Source: Rhizomys pruinosus (taxonomy: Eukaryota; Chordata; Mammalia; Rodentia; Spalacidae). From it: a stretch of DNA of 64,000 bases. The stretch is from the NCBI GenBank assembly GCA_009823505.1, contig VZQC01001015.1, positions 350,307 to 414,306 of the forward strand, given 5' to 3'. Of this stretch, positions 11,599-23,707 are shown piece after piece; the first letter of the stretch is position 1, and each line of letters opens with the position of its first letter. The notes under the pieces were generated by a model that had not been told where the DNA came from, did no database searches, and saw only the letters and a program-made list of their open reading frames with translations. A program made the translations under genes and the position numbers.

Positions 11599-11834
11599 AT
11601 ATAATGTAGTCGTAGGGTTAGTAAGGGACGCAAATACAAGAAGGGATCTAAATGTGATCAAAATATATTTTATGAAATTTACAAAAATTCAGTAGGGGGG
11701 AAGGTCTATCCCAGGCATGTCTTCCTCCTTGTCCTTCCTTGACTTGAAGAAGTAAGCGCAGTCTTCACTTGACTTTCCCCACACTTGGGTCCTCAGGGGA
11801 TGTTTGCGTCCAAATTTCCCCTTTTAATTTTTAA

Positions 11835-11984
11835 ATTTTTTTTTGTCTTTCTGAGACAAGGTCTCCCTGTAGCTCCAGCTGTCCTGGAACTCACTCTGTA
11901 GACCAGACTGGCCCTGGTCACATAGATCTGCCTGCCTCAGAATCCCGAGGACTGGGATTAAAGGCGGGCACTACCACGCCGGGT
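11835..11984 (-). mobile_element. B1 SINE
   Basis: Reverse-complement B1 (GAGACAAGGTCTCCCTG ... GCGGGCACTACCACGCCGGG). Flanked by near-identical AAATTTCCCCTTTT / AAATTTCCCTTTA target copies near 11812 and 11986. Confidence 0.93.
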
Positions 11985-11989
11985 TAAAT

Positions 11990-14300
11990 TTCCCTTTATA
12001 TGGATACCATTCATACTGGATCAGGGCCTCAAAATTATTCCAGTAAACACCAGTATCCTTGTGTCATAATTTCTTGCATTCTGCATGAAATTATTTTCTA
12101 ATGAGGTCATAGTCTAAGATACTGAAAGTTGGGCTTAGGGATTGGAGATTAGGAAAAATGCAGCCTATAACAGAGACCCTTCTCATTCCAGTGGGTTTAA
12201 CATTGGTAGTTAAACATGCCTGATGCCTCCAGGGACTGGATGTTGAGACTTACTCTGCCTGGTAGATGACTCAGAGAAAACAAGTTAAGAGAAAAAATTC
12301 AGTCTCCCTAGGCCATCATTTGAACACCTAGATCCAGCTTTTTCCAGAATTTTTCAGATGCATGAGCCAATATCTCTGCAGCTTCTAAAGCTAATACTAG
12401 TGTTTCTATAACTTTTGAAATAAAATAATCTAATATAAAACAAAATCAGAAGTCATTTAGATTTTCATTTTTAATTTAGGGAATTAATTCTGGGTCGTAC
12501 AAGGAAGAAGGATGGTTGTTCTAAGCCAACTTTGAAGAGCCACCTCACTTTAGACACCTCTCTTTTGTGTGAGATGTAACTGTTAGTAGTTCGTGACATT
12601 TCTAGTCTATCCTGGAAGAGACTGGGGCCCAACACCTCAGTAAAGGAGAGGGGCATCCATACTAGCTGACTGTGGCATGGAGGTCCTTCGAGAATTTCTC
12701 ACGTCACAGCGAATCTCATCAACTCTATTTATTCTCTCTTCATCTCTGCCATTTGAGGCTCTCAAAAAAAAAAAGTCTGATTATTTTTACATGAAGATAG
12801 ATTCTGTTCGCTCCTGTGACTTGAAAACTGTAAACTAATGCTTAATTCTTAGGGAGTCATTTGTCCTGATAGCTGGGATAATTAAAATGTAAATCTCTAG
12901 GGTAGGGAGGGAATACCTGGAAAATTAAGGAGACTGTTGATGTTATTATTGATTAATAATTATCAAATAGTCACTTTAAAAATAATTAGCCTTTGGGTTT
13001 TGATAGTCTCCATTATCTTCATTAGATAATGGAGAAATGAAGACAGATGAATTCATAAGCAGATGAATGCATGATTAAGGTGGTCCCAAAGAACCAGCCA
13101 GAATTCTCTACCCTGCTGCTCTGCACATCAGGTCTTTCTACTGTTGAGCTCTCTCGATTCGAGTGTGTGAGAGCAAGATGGACTCAGGATATCAATTTCA
13201 TCCGGACATAAAGTCTGATAAGATGCAGAAGGGAGACATGGGAAAGCCACCTTAACTGAGTCCCATAGTGCTGCACAGAGTCCTCCAGAACGTACCATCC
13301 AAATGTCATCCTAGTACTGTTTCCGAAATACCTTCCTCTGATTTCAGCACACTCAGGGGTGAATTTTCTGAGCACGCCTCTGAGGATCTGGATAAGAATC
13401 CTCCTCAGGAGCCTTTGAGGAGTGTAGACCTCTTCCTTCAGATTTGGTATGACAGTCTTGTGTGTTAAATAAATACCAATAAATTATTAAAACATATTGG
13501 TTGTATCGTAACACAGAGCCTTAACAATGTATTGTGTCAGCATGTACGGCTCTCGTTCAGGGAAATTCTCCTCTCTTTAATTCAAGCATTGACATCGTGC
13601 GCCAGCACAAAGCCTTTTTTATTTGAGATTGACACATGTCTAAAATTGCTTAGATTTGGTGTTGCGCTCTTAATACTCGAAACCCAGCAAATGGAATTCT
13701 ATGCCATTGTGCATGAACAATGCCTTGCAAAAAATTCTTAGCCTGAGGGTTCAACTGGAGGATTGAGGAAACAAAAAAGTGCTCTTTCTCCTACTATTGC
13801 TTCAAGTTAGGAGAATAATTACTTTGGTCGAGAGGAAGAGGGAGGGCCATTCCTAACCCCGTGGAAAAACAGCATGTTTTTCAGCCCTTAAATTACATCA
13901 TTAAATTCAAGATGGGTGTTTCGGATGGATACTAGTTTATGTCAGCGCAACGGCTGCCTGTCTCAAGGCGGGGCTCATTATGAGACACCTACTTGGAAGA
14001 ATTTTTATCCTAATTTTATTCTGACTCCCTGGCAATCACCTAATCCTGATGAACTCTCCTTTCTACACTTGAGGATAAACTTCCTCCATTTAATTTTCCA
14101 AGAAATAGTTTTACTGTATTGTTCTTTTTTCTATACCAACACAGTCTTATTTTCATGGGATTTCTCTGGAGGGAGGGGGCGGAGAAGGAGGTGCATGCAC
14201 GCTACAGGGCTCCCTGGATAAGTATGGAAGCCAAAGCTTGCATGATGCTTTGCTGTTTAGCATCAGATATCCTGCATGGTCACTCATATACTTGTGCATG
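11990..14300. other. Repeat-poor 2.3-kb block
   Basis: No SINE, LTR or RNA gene recognised. The part at 12930-13010 is strongly AT-rich with several ATTA/TAAT cores. Short frames at 13268-13468 and 13532-13741 have no recognisable motif. Possible conserved non-coding DNA, but that needs alignment. Confidence 0.4.
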
Positions 14301-14303
14301 CAT

Positions 14304-14308
<5 letters not shown>

Positions 14309-14354
<46 letters not shown>
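14309..14354. repeat. (TG)n microsatellite
   Basis: About 23 TG units at the tail side of a tRNA-headed SINE. Confidence 0.97.
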
Positions 14355-14355
<1 letters not shown>

Positions 14356-14600
14356 TGCTGGGAATGGAACCCAGGACGTCCTTCTTGCTAATCAAGCACT
14401 CTGTCACTGAACCTCACGTCTGGTTCTTTTTTGACTTTTTGTTTGAAGGCAGCATCTCACCAGGTTGACCAGGCTGGTCTTGAACTCACTCTGTACGGCA
14501 GGCAAATCTTGAAGGCAGCATCTCGTCAGGTTGGCCAGGCTGGTCCTGAACTCACTCTGTATTTGGTATCTAGGATGATAGGCCTGTGCCACCAGACCTG
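14355..14600 (-). mobile_element. B1/ID-type dimeric SINE with an internal 66-bp tandem duplication
   Basis: A reverse ID-like part (GGAATGGAACCCAGGACGTCC ... GTCACTGAACC) precedes a reverse B1-like part. The segment starting GAAGGCAGCATCTC occurs at 14445 and again at 14511, a direct duplication of 66 bp with a few differences. Confidence 0.7.
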
Positions 14601-14805
14601 ACAATGTTCAACTTTGGACATGACATCTTTGTTTCAATCACAACCCTTGAGGAGAAAGAAAAACTATTTAGTGAGGCTGAAAAATGCTCTGCACAGAAAG
14701 TAGATGCAGTGGCAGGACAAGGTTTGTGTCCTTGGATGCATAGCATAGATGTGTGTGCACAGGATGTCAGGTGTCCTGCTGGACCACTCTCTGCCTTATA
14801 CCCTT

Positions 14806-15003
14806 GAGACAGGGCTTTTCACTACACATGGTGCTAGGCTGGCAGCCAGCAAGCCCAAGCACTCCTGTCTCTATGGCCCCAGTACCTGGGTTATGGGTGC
14901 AGGCGTGGATGGCTAGGGCCATCTTTTTGTGTGGGTGCTGGGGATCTGAACTCAGGTCTTCATGGTAGCACAGCAAGAGCTCTACCCACTGAGCCCACAG
15001 AAC
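14806..15003 (-). mobile_element. B4 SINE, truncated
   Basis: Reverse B4 pattern: GAGACAGGGCTTTTCACTA, a CAGCCAGCAAGCCC block, GTGGGTGCTGGGGATCTGAACTCAGGTC, and a head ending CTACCCACTGAGCCCAC. It lacks the CA-tail side. Confidence 0.75.
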
Positions 15004-15261
15004 AGCTAGCTGCCTCAGATTGCTTGGCACCCCCCTGCAAAGCTTTTCTTTTCAATCTTCAGTCCCTTTGCACACACTGTTCTTGCTTTCTGGGGTACCT
15101 CACCATCTACTGAGAAAACCCCCGGGATATTCCTTTAGGAGCAGCTCTGCCCAGCATCTCAGAAGCCACTCCTGAGTTGGGCATGAAGTAGAGGGATTGG
15201 GATGTCCACTGTACTTAGCCTACAAGGAACCTAGGCCAAAGGTTTACCTCTTTCCATTCTT

Positions 15262-15603
15262 CAAATTATGCATGTGTGTGTGCGTGTGCCTGTGCGTGTG
15301 TGTGTGTAGGTGTGTACAGACATATGTACAGGTGTGTGCACATGCTTGTGGAACTCAGAAAACAATCTTGGGTGTTGTTCCTTGGTGCTCTCTACTTTAT
15401 TTTTTGAGACAAAGTCTCTCATTGGCCTGAGGCTTGCTGGTTGTCCCAGGTGACTGGCCAGCAAGCCCCAAGAATCCTCCTCAGAGCTGGAATCCCAAGC
15501 ACCTGCCCCCACGCCCAGCTTTATATGTGGGTTCTAGCGATAGAACTCAGGTCTCATGCTTGCATGGGAAGTACTTGACTGACTAAGCCATTCCCCCAGC
15601 ACC
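15262..15603 (-). mobile_element. B4 SINE, nearly full length
   Basis: The TG-rich tail (15269-15320) is followed by CTTGTGGAACTCAGAAAACAA, TTTTTTGAGACAAAGTCTCTC, TTATATGTGGGTTCTAGCGA, and a head ending GACTAAGCCATTCCCCCAGC. All B4 segments are in the expected order. Confidence 0.85.
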
Positions 15604-16059
15604 CCACCTTTTCAAATGACTACTCCTTAAATGTTGTACCTAATAGCCCAGGGAAGGCACAACCTTTCAGATCCTGGGGTCCTCTTTCTAGACATCAAGA
15701 GACTGAATGTATAGTAAACAAGTCTGGGCCTCTACTCCCCCCATTGCTCAGATATGAACCTTAAGACTCCAGAAGGTCAAGCAATTCACCTAGTATCCCA
15801 TAGTTTCAAAGATGGGCACTTCATCCTCCGATGCGAACGCCAACCATGACACAATTTATTATTCATTGCAGTTCTGTTTTGATATATAGTTGATACTATG
15901 ATAAATGAGCAAATGTTTGCATTATAAAGCTGTTTGCTTATGTGCTATAGCATCTTCTATGTTGGTAGACGGATGTAAAACGATGTACAATATAATCTTC
16001 TATAATGGAGGTTATTAATATAGAGGCAGAGAGAGTATTGACAAAATAATAATGATAGT

Positions 16060-16140
16060 AACAGTGATGATAGTTAGGGTTTTGCATATTTTGTGCCAGG
16101 CACTGGGCCAAACACTGCCTAAGGATCTTCTATAACTTTG
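16060..16140 (-). mobile_element. MIR fragment
   Basis: TTTTGTGCCAGGCACTGGGCCAAACACTGCC matches the reverse-complement 3' part of MIR. Short. Confidence 0.55.
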
Positions 16141-16169
16141 CCTTGTGGTATCGTGGATGAGGCCCAGGA

Positions 16170-16284
16170 GCAAGCCAAGGGATAAACCAGGGTAGCTCTG
16201 GGGATACACATCTTCAATCCTGGCACTTGAGAGGTGGAACTGGGAGATTTTCCAGTTAAAGGACAGCCTGGGCTATTAAAAGAT
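16170..16284 (+). mobile_element. Degenerate B1-derived SINE
   Basis: B1-like order ACATCTTCAATCCTGGCACTTGAGAGGTGG ... GACAGCCTGGGCTATTAAAAGA, continuing into a purine array. Confidence 0.55.
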
Positions 16285-16364
16285 AAGGGGAAGGGGAGGG
16301 CAGAGGGGAGGAGGGAAGGGGAGGGAGGAGAGGAGAGGGGAATGGAGAAAGGGGAGGGAAAAAA
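16285..16364. repeat. Purine (G/A) tract
   Basis: About 80 bp of almost pure GGGA/GGAGA on the plus strand, a candidate for triplex or length instability. Confidence 0.85.
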
Positions 16365-16512
16365 GGAGCTGAAGAGATGGCTCAGCAATTAAGAGCAGAA
16401 GACCAGAATTCAGTTTGGATCCCAACACCCACATAAGGCAGCTTACAACTGCTTGTAATTCCAGCTTCAAGGGATCTGATGCCCATTTCCAGCTTATGTG
16501 AGTGCACACAAA

Positions 16513-16555
<43 letters not shown>

Positions 16556-16610
16556 GCATACACAGATGTAGAGACGTGCATAAATAAAATATTAGGAAGA
16601 AAAGAAGAAA
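16365..16610 (+). mobile_element. B2/B3-type SINE with (CA)n
   Basis: The head GAGCTGAAGAGATGGCTCAGC, a degenerate B-box, GGGATCTGATGCCC, then (CA)n at about 16515-16551 and an ATAAATAAAATATT tail. Confidence 0.8.
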
Positions 16611-16611
16611 G

Positions 16612-16822
16612 GGAGGTAGAGAGGAAGGAAGGAAGGAAGGAAGGAAGGAAGGAAGGAAGGAAGGAAGGGAGGAAGGAAGGAAGGAAGGAAGGAAGGGAGG
16701 AAGGAAGGAAGGGAGGGAGGGGGGAAGGAGGAAGGGAGGGAGGGAGGAGAGAAAGAGAAGAGAGGGAGGAGAGAAAGTGTGTAGAGGGGAGGGAAGGGGA
16801 AGGAAAAGAAAAGAAGGAAACG
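16612..16822. repeat. (GGAA)n/(GGGA)n purine array
   Basis: A 200-bp polypurine array with long uninterrupted GGAA runs at 16623-16668 and 16673-16710, then GGGA variants. The antisense Ser/Leu/Pro-rich frames across it are repeat artefacts. Confidence 0.95.
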
Positions 16823-16850
16823 AAATGAGTGTGAAAAATTAGTAAAAGCC

Positions 16851-17026
16851 AGGGTGAGAACTCGAGCCCCGGTACAGAGGGTGAGAACCCGAGCCCCGGC
16901 ACAGAGACGATTTTTGTTAGGCAAACCTCCATGGATCACAGAGAGACAAGGTTCTCTGAGCACAGCCCACACCCTGAGACCTCACTCTGTCTCCGAGCAC
17001 AGCTCACACCCGAGATCTGACTCTGG
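16851..17026. repeat. Two adjacent short tandem duplications
   Basis: A GC-rich 27-bp unit (starts AGGGTGAGAACTCGAGCC) occurs twice at 16851-16904 with two differences. Next to it a ~37-bp unit (starts TCTCTGAGCACAGCCCAC / TCTCCGAGCACAGCTCAC) occurs twice at 16953-17026. Confidence 0.85.
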
Positions 17027-18065
17027 CTTTCTTACCCATGCGGCATATGATTCAAGACCGGGCATTTTCCTGTCTTGGTTTTCTGTGCAATTCCGTCATC
17101 ATACAATGAGCTTTGAAGAAGTTGTGCAAGCCGGGCGAGCTGCTCGGCTTCTTCCTGTTCCTTCAAAGCCCCTTGGCAGCAAAGGCTGATGGCGCTTGTC
17201 ACACCCTGTCTTCAGCCGTCCTTACCTGGTTTTACCTGGCAGGTCTCAACGAAGTGCCACCTCAGCTCAGAGTAACCTTACTGCACACCCTCTCCTATTT
17301 CCTCTACAGGATTTTCAGAACAGGAAATTATCAGATCTATTCACTGGCTCGTTTTCTATTCTCTCTCCCTGGAACGTAAGTTCCAGGACTTCTGCTGTCT
17401 TTATTGTATGGTAAATTCACACGAGGCAGCCTCTGGCACCTAGCTCAATCGATAGTTTAATTCTTGTTGTGTCTCAACGATTCCAAGAACAATACCCAAA
17501 ATTTTAGTGCTTCAAACATCTTCATCAATTTCTATTTTTCACTTGCAAACTCATTTTCCAAATGAGGTTTTTTCCTGCCACACCCTATTCCCAGTCTTTG
17601 AACTTAGTCCCGCCATCCCATCCCAAGAGGAGGAGGCAAAAACCAGTGGATTAAATAATTAGCCAGGTGAGCAGTTCTTTATTGAACAAGTGAGTCACAA
17701 GGGAAGACTCAGAATCGGCTACATTCAGAGTGGAAACCACCTGGGCAACTTGTACTTGAGTCTCCTGGCCTGGTGGGGTTTACTGTAAGCCTTTGAATAG
17801 TTTTGAATTCTTAGGCCAAGGGGTGCCAGCCATTGGACCAGGGCTCCCTCCCTTCTGTTTTGAGATCCATGGCTGTTTTATAAAATATAAAAGGAAGAAA
17901 TAGCAGCTAACTCAAGACCAAGTTGAGGGTCCTTTCTGCCTCTCTGCCCAGTCTCCTTTGTCTGTTGAACTGCATTGTTTTGTTTCTATGGTTATATTTA
18001 AAACAGAGGACGGTGCAAGAATTGGGGGGAGATGAATGAGTGTACATATGTTTACTGACATCATT
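17027..18065. other. Unique-looking spacer
   Basis: No recognised repeat or RNA gene in 1.0 kb. Overlapping frames at 17113-17414 have no recognised domain. Confidence 0.4.
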
Positions 18066-18081
18066 AAAAGAACAGGAAGAG

Positions 18082-18318
18082 GGGCTGGAGAGATGGCCTA
18101 GCGGTTGGGAGCGCCGACTGCTCTTGAGAGGGACCCGGGTTCGATCCCCAGCACCCACATAGCGGCCGAGAACCGTCCAGGAGAACTCCAGTTCCAGGGG
18201 AATCCGACACCCTCTTCTGACCTCCGCGGCATTGCACGACATGGGTACACAAACTTGCATGCAGACGTTACATTCGTGCACATACAGAAATAAATAAAAT
18301 TAATAAAAAAATAAAAAA
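18082..18318 (+). mobile_element. B2 SINE, young-looking
   Basis: Near-consensus B2 with GGTTCGATCCCCAGCACCCA and a remnant of the internal duplication (CGTCCAGGAGAACTCCAG). TSDs AAAAGAACAGGAAGAG lie at 18066-18081 and 18319-18334. Confidence 0.97.
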
Positions 18319-18744
18319 AAAAGAACAGGAAGAGATGAGGCAGGTAAATAGTGATATGAAGAAAGGGATCATCACCCAAGAAAGACTGTTGGCCACGTGA
18401 GAAACCCAGGCACTCACTCAGGCAACCATGTTACCTGTCACTGAACATGATGATGTCACTGCCCAACACTGCCCAGGGTCTAAGGACATTTCCCAGTCCC
18501 AGAGGGGCCACTCGGAACTTTCTTCTACACCCAGAATGAAGGAGTTTTTCAATGATACTCTAGCTAAATGTATTTTCCCCTGCAAAGGAAAAAAAAATGA
18601 TGTTCCTTTTCTAAAAAAATAATAAGTGCCATTAAAAACTAGCATGATTGGCTTCATTGATCAAAGCACCAATCCAGTACAATTACAAGCATCTCAGCTA
18701 AGATTTCCTTCCTTCACAAGGCAGCCATCTGAGTGAAGGCCTAC

Positions 18745-18870
18745 CACTGTCCCTGTTCTTCAGATGAAGACATGGAGGTACAGAGATGTGAAGGAGTTTG
18801 CCTGAGGTTGAACAGACCAAGAAGCAGAGATGGACCTGGGAAAAACTCTGCCTGGCTCCAGAGTTCATTG
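18745..18870 (-). mobile_element. MIR SINE
   Basis: Reverse MIR core: CTTCAGATGAAGACATGGAGGTACAGAG, GAGGTTGAACAGACCAAGAAGCAGAGATGGACC, CTGCCTGGCTCCAGAG. Confidence 0.7.
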
Positions 18871-20261
18871 TCATAATAACCTGGCTGTTCTGTATCCCCC
18901 CAATACTCATATCTCTTTAGACTCAATCAGATAAAATTGTTAGTTTTAACTTATTTTCTGCTTTACTGCAAACTGGCCATATCACGATTCAACCTGATCC
19001 AAAAATATGTTGAGTAAAATATGGAACTTCCAGTCAATATTAGCTATCACATACCCTGAAAACCTTTCTTGGATGATGTGGTGCTCACATCTATGTGGAC
19101 TCGTGTCTGTATCCGCATGGACTTTTGTTATTGTTTTTAGACATCTAGACATGGAAAGAGGAGTCTGAAGCACTCCCTCAGGACATGTTGATTCCTACAC
19201 TTGTGCTCAGTCATTCCCATTTCCAGGTGCTGGTTCATCGTGAGATGCCCGAGGCCCAGAAGTTTGATGTCATACTGCAAACATCATGCCCACTGACCCA
19301 GCAAGACCCTGAAAGAAATAACCCCATGACTGACCTTCTCTCTTACCAGGGTGTAGATTTACGAATATTATTTCCTGCCTCAAAAAGGTCAGAGGTGACT
19401 GGGAAACCCTGTTTTGTTTTGTTTCTTTTTTAACCCAGAGAAAGAGTGAGATGATGGGGTTTAGAATTGACCACCAGGGCCTTTGCTGCCCTGGGATGAA
19501 AAGCTCATGAGGTCAAAAATCTCTATTAAGTCAATATCTTATGTGGCGCTCTGTCATTTGACTTTCTTTGATTCAGCTACCCGGGGAGGATTCCATGTTG
19601 GCTTTGGGTTAATTGTCATGGCCTACTGGTAGTGTTCACCTGGCTGGCTGGGTCTATCGAAGATGACTGCTCACTGGCCTTTTGAAGTCTGGTGCGTGTT
19701 CCTCTCAGACATTCATCACTTGTGCTTGAATGGCTCTTCACTAGAGACTCTCCTTCTTAGGGACCAGCCACCCCTGCTTTCTGACTTTCAATATTAACTC
19801 TGCATTGACATGAAGACTCCAAAGCCTGCAGCTGATCTGAGCACTCCTCTATGTCTACTGCTTCAGACTTCCCATGATCCTTCATGAATACCCATGGTGC
19901 TGTTGTCTTACCTGACATGCCTCCTGCCCCTTCCTGGGAAGTGCAGCCCACCACCTTCCCTAAGCTCATGTCGCTCCTGCTCAAAGCTTCTTCTCTTCCT
20001 TCAGTGAGTCATGACAGTTCCTTCCCATCTACCCAGCGGTCGGCCCACTGTGCCTGTTTGGGAGAACCCTTCCCCTTCATTTCCTCTGCACGGTTTCATC
20101 TTTACATCTCTGCAAGTCACTTGCTACTTTCTTTTTTTCCCAATAAATATTTCTCTAGAAAAGCAGAGAGCACTTCAAACCCTGTAGAATACTTGGACTT
20201 CTGAGACTCATAGTACTAAATGTTTGATGCAGAAGTGAATGAAGGAATGAATGATCCCTGA
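18871..20261. other. Repeat-poor block
   Basis: Nothing recognisable in 1.4 kb: no SINE, LTR or RNA gene. Short frames at 19185-19433 and 19884-20204 lack motifs. Confidence 0.4.
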
Positions 20262-20274
20262 GGTTTCCATTTCT

Positions 20275-20488
20275 TTTATTATTTTTATGTGTATGAGTGT
20301 ACTGTCTGCATGTAGGTCTGTGCACCCATGTTGTGCAATGCTGCGGAGGTCAGAAGAGGGCGTCGGATTCCCCTAGAACTGGAGTTAAAGACGGTTCTCA
20401 GCTGCCATGTGGGTGCTGGGAATCAAACCCTGGTCCTCTGCAAGAGCAGTCAGTGCTCTTAACCGCTGAGCCATCTCTCTAGCCCCTG
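20275..20488 (-). mobile_element. B2 SINE
   Basis: Reverse B2 without the internal duplication. Perfect 13-bp TSDs GGTTTCCATTTCT lie at 20262-20274 and 20489-20501. Confidence 0.96.
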
Positions 20489-20837
20489 GGTTTCCATTTC
20501 TAAGGGCCAGTGGAAATGACTGCCTAGCAGATCTTTAACTTCAGATGGTCCTCAGCAGGCTTCCATAGAGAGGGAAGAAGAAAAATTAAGCAGACATGTC
20601 AGAAAGCAGAGCTATGTAGTCAAAGATATCCAGAATCTCATTCTATTAAAGTAAAATATTTTCAAGCAATTCCAATGCTAGGGAATGCATTGGATTCTGT
20701 GTAGAATAACATGGAATCTCTACTAACAAGGACAAAATCACCTGTAAGATCCAGGCTTGCAAGACCGTAAGGCCAAAAGGCGTTTGTTTCACAACAATGT
20801 ATTTGGCATCTCAGTGTTTGAGAGATTTTTGTTTTGT

Positions 20838-21062
20838 TCTGTTTAGTACTAGGGATTAAACCCGGGGCTCAAACACACTCTCATCACCAAGCAATATCGC
20901 TAGCCTTCTGCCCTGGTTTTGTTATTTTGAGATACAGTCTCACTAAATTGTCCAGGCTACCCTTGAACTTATTCTCTAGCTCAGGCAGGCTTTAAATGTG
21001 AGAATCTTCCATTTTAGCCTCTAAAAGCATTGGGATTAAAAGTCTGTGCCACCAGTCCTGGA
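20838..21062 (-). mobile_element. B1-ID dimeric SINE
   Basis: A reverse ID-like part (TACTAGGGATTAAACCCGGGG ... ATCGCTAGCC) followed by a reverse old-B1 part (GAGATACAGTCTCACTAAATTG ... GTGCCACCAGTCCTGG). Confidence 0.75.
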
Positions 21063-21068
21063 TCAATC

Positions 21069-21125
<57 letters not shown>
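21069..21125. repeat. (GA)n microsatellite
   Basis: About 26 AG units, ending in AGAAAAGA. Confidence 0.97.
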
Positions 21126-21126
<1 letters not shown>

Positions 21127-22164
21127 AAGAACGGAAGGAAGGAGGAAGGGGAACCACGGAAATGTATGGATGCATCAACCTTTGAAAGGAAACAGAGCAC
21201 TCGGTTACCCCCAGAAGGCCAAGGTTCTGTCTCCCACTCATGGGCATTCAGCTTTGGAGGTGGACAGGGGACCTGCATGCATTATCCTCATTGAGCAGGT
21301 GAGACACCAAAGAGATGGATGAAAAGTCAGCGCAAAGTCCATCTCGGGAAAAAGATGACTGTTTCAAAGGCAGGTAGAAATAATGATTCACGAACTGGGC
21401 AGTGATTAAGAAAACAAATACCCTGGGTTTACAGGTGACAGCCTGTGAGCAGCTCTTCCAAATCCCTTCCCCGGTGACGGTGTCTCAAAGCTCAACTCAA
21501 CAGCCTGGTGGCTTAAGTGTTGCTAAGGCAAGAAGCGCTTCTTCATGCCAGGGGCCTGGCTCCTCCTCAGCAGAAAGGAGCAGCCCATATTGCAGTAATA
21601 CAAAGGCCTCTCTCGTTAGGTCTCCACCCTACGCCAATCGCACCCTCAGTCTGCTTGCCCTGCCCTGCACCGAGAAGCCCTGGTAGTGCCTTCCTTGCTG
21701 CTTCTGTTGAAACCATCGTATCCTCACTCAGCTTGTGTCTCTCCTTCCCTGTGGGAAGTTGCAGCCTGTCTTGTGCTTCATTCCCAGCTCTGAAGTTGGG
21801 AGCAGAAGAGCTAATGTGTCCTATAACCCTAAAATAGAAGAGGGCGGCCTCGTGATCAAAGCATTTACCAGAATTGGAACTGGACAAAAGGAACACAAAA
21901 GTGCCCTAAGAGGTGACCTCAGAGATGTTATGAGGAACAAGATGGGTGGATGGAGAATGTCCTTTGTTTACCAGCCACCTTAGGACATTTAATGCTCAGG
22001 ATTCCAGGAAGCCAAAAGTCAAGGTGCTGTTGACCACTCTTTGTAGTTGATGTGTGGTAATGTCTCACCTTGTCCTTACTTGATTTGTGTGTGCTAGCTC
22101 TTGGGTCTTGTTTTTTGTCTATTTGAGGAATTTCTAGAAAGACTATGACTAAATTGCATTCTCT
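21126..22164. other. Unique-looking spacer
   Basis: No recognised repeat or gene in 1.0 kb. Frames of about 100 codons at 21517-21837 (plus) and 21567-21896 (minus) overlap one another and show no known motif. Confidence 0.4.
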
Positions 22165-22171
22165 GACCCTT

Positions 22172-22391
22172 TTAAAAATATTTTTTTAACTTTTATTTAT
22201 TCTTGTATGTGTATGAGTGTACTGTCTGCATGTAGGTTTGTGCACCCGTGTCGTGCAATGCTGCGGAGGTCAGAAGAGGGTCTCGGATTCCCCTGGAACT
22301 GGAGTTAAAGACGGTTCTTAGCCGCCATGTGGGTGCTGGGGATTGAACACAGATCCTCTGCAAGAGCAGTCAGCACTCTTAACCGCTAGGC
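22172..22391 (-). mobile_element. B2 SINE lacking its outermost head
   Basis: Reverse B2 with a clear body, but it breaks off at AACCGCTAGGC and lacks the CATCTCTCCAGCCCC head. Either a deletion or an unusual 5' junction. Confidence 0.88.
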
Positions 22392-22825
22392 GGGATGGCT
22401 AGGCATAAGCAGGGCAGGATGCTGATGGGCTGATCTGCGTGGTAACCCTAGCTATCCAGTGGGATCCGGGCTCCTGAGAGACGCTGCCTCGTGCTGTTCC
22501 TTGAACCCATGACTCTGCTTCCTTCCCTTCGCATCACTTCCAGGACGCTCGGTGTTTCTTCATCAAGCAGTTTCCCTGCTCTATGAACAAGGAAGTGTCC
22601 TATTTTATCACCAAAGAAATAAAAGACCCTATTCTTCTGGGCATAGTGTCCACTTTTCCCATCCATTGAGCCTGGGGATGTATTTTATATGCATAGGTAT
22701 TCACCGACTGTTTATCAAGTGCTAGGATCCAAGGAACCACCAGACATCCAGTGAAGCACCTGTAATCTCTGCAAACAGAGAGCTTGCTGGAGTTTTGGTG
22801 ACATTTTTTAGGGCCAGCAATATCT

Positions 22826-22975
22826 TCATAGCCTGGGAACTTGTTAGGAATACCAGGAGTCATGACCCATGTTCTACTGAAGGACAGATTCTGGCACAGC
22901 CCTAGGCCCACTGTGCTCTAACAAGGCTTCCAAAGGATTGTATGGCCACTAATGTTGGAGAACTACTGGTTTAGT
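22826..22975 (-). mobile_element. hAT-Charlie MITE (MER5-like) fragment
   Basis: GCCTGGGAACTTGTTAGGAAT and the terminal GGAGAACTACTGG resemble the inverted end of MER5-type elements. The middle is diverged. Confidence 0.5.
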
Positions 22976-23384
22976 GGATTTCGGTAAACATTATTTCTTT
23001 CAGTGTTTAATTATTTGAATTTCTACATATGCAGTTTTTCAAATATACAATATAAAACACTAAGGTGTACCCATCTTCCAAATGTAACAAACACCACCAC
23101 ATTCAGATATCATTTTAAGTATTGAACAGGATGAAACTTTCTGAACTGAACTGAAATTCTACTTCCCACTCATCCCCTGCCCCCCCCAGCCCTCCCAAAG
23201 AGATCACAAATATCCCTAAATCCACTAACAACATATTGTGGACTCCATTTCTGTGAAGCTGACAAATAGAAGCCATGTTGACCTGTCAGTGTTGGGATTA
23301 TGCTCCCTATCTTACCACTGAATTCTAGGCCATCTCTAACAATCAGATTCTAGGTATTTTGAGACTAAGAACTCGGGGAAGAGC

Positions 23385-23500
23385 CCGATGTCACAGCATG
23401 AGCCTGTCATCCCAGGACTTCAGAGGCTGAGGCAGGAAAATCACCACAAGTTTAAGGCCAATCAGAATACAGAATGAGTTCTGGACCATCTTGGACCACG
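23385..23500 (+). mobile_element. Old B1-like SINE
   Basis: ATGTCACAGCATGAGCCTGTCATCCCAGGACTTCAGAGGCTGAGGCAGG has 7SL-like monomer order. Strongly diverged. Confidence 0.6.
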
Positions 23501-23707
23501 TAGTAGGAAAGGTTAGACCAAGGAAGCTGCAAATTTATAGAAAACATAAGAGAAATAAGACAAAGGGAGAGAAGTAAGGAAACATCGAAGGACAGAAAGA
23601 CAGAGAGGGAGGGAGAGAGAGACCGGGAGAAGACTAGGGTGGCCATGTTTGAAAGACTGGAGAAGTGGGACTGGAGAGCTGAATCAGTGCTTAAAAGCAC
23701 ACATCTC

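Noticed and set aside
16276..16972. 218- and 126-codon minus-strand frames rich in Ser, Leu and Pro
   Set aside because: They translate the GGAA/GGGA purine array and a flanking SINE; composition and coordinates are explained by the repeat.
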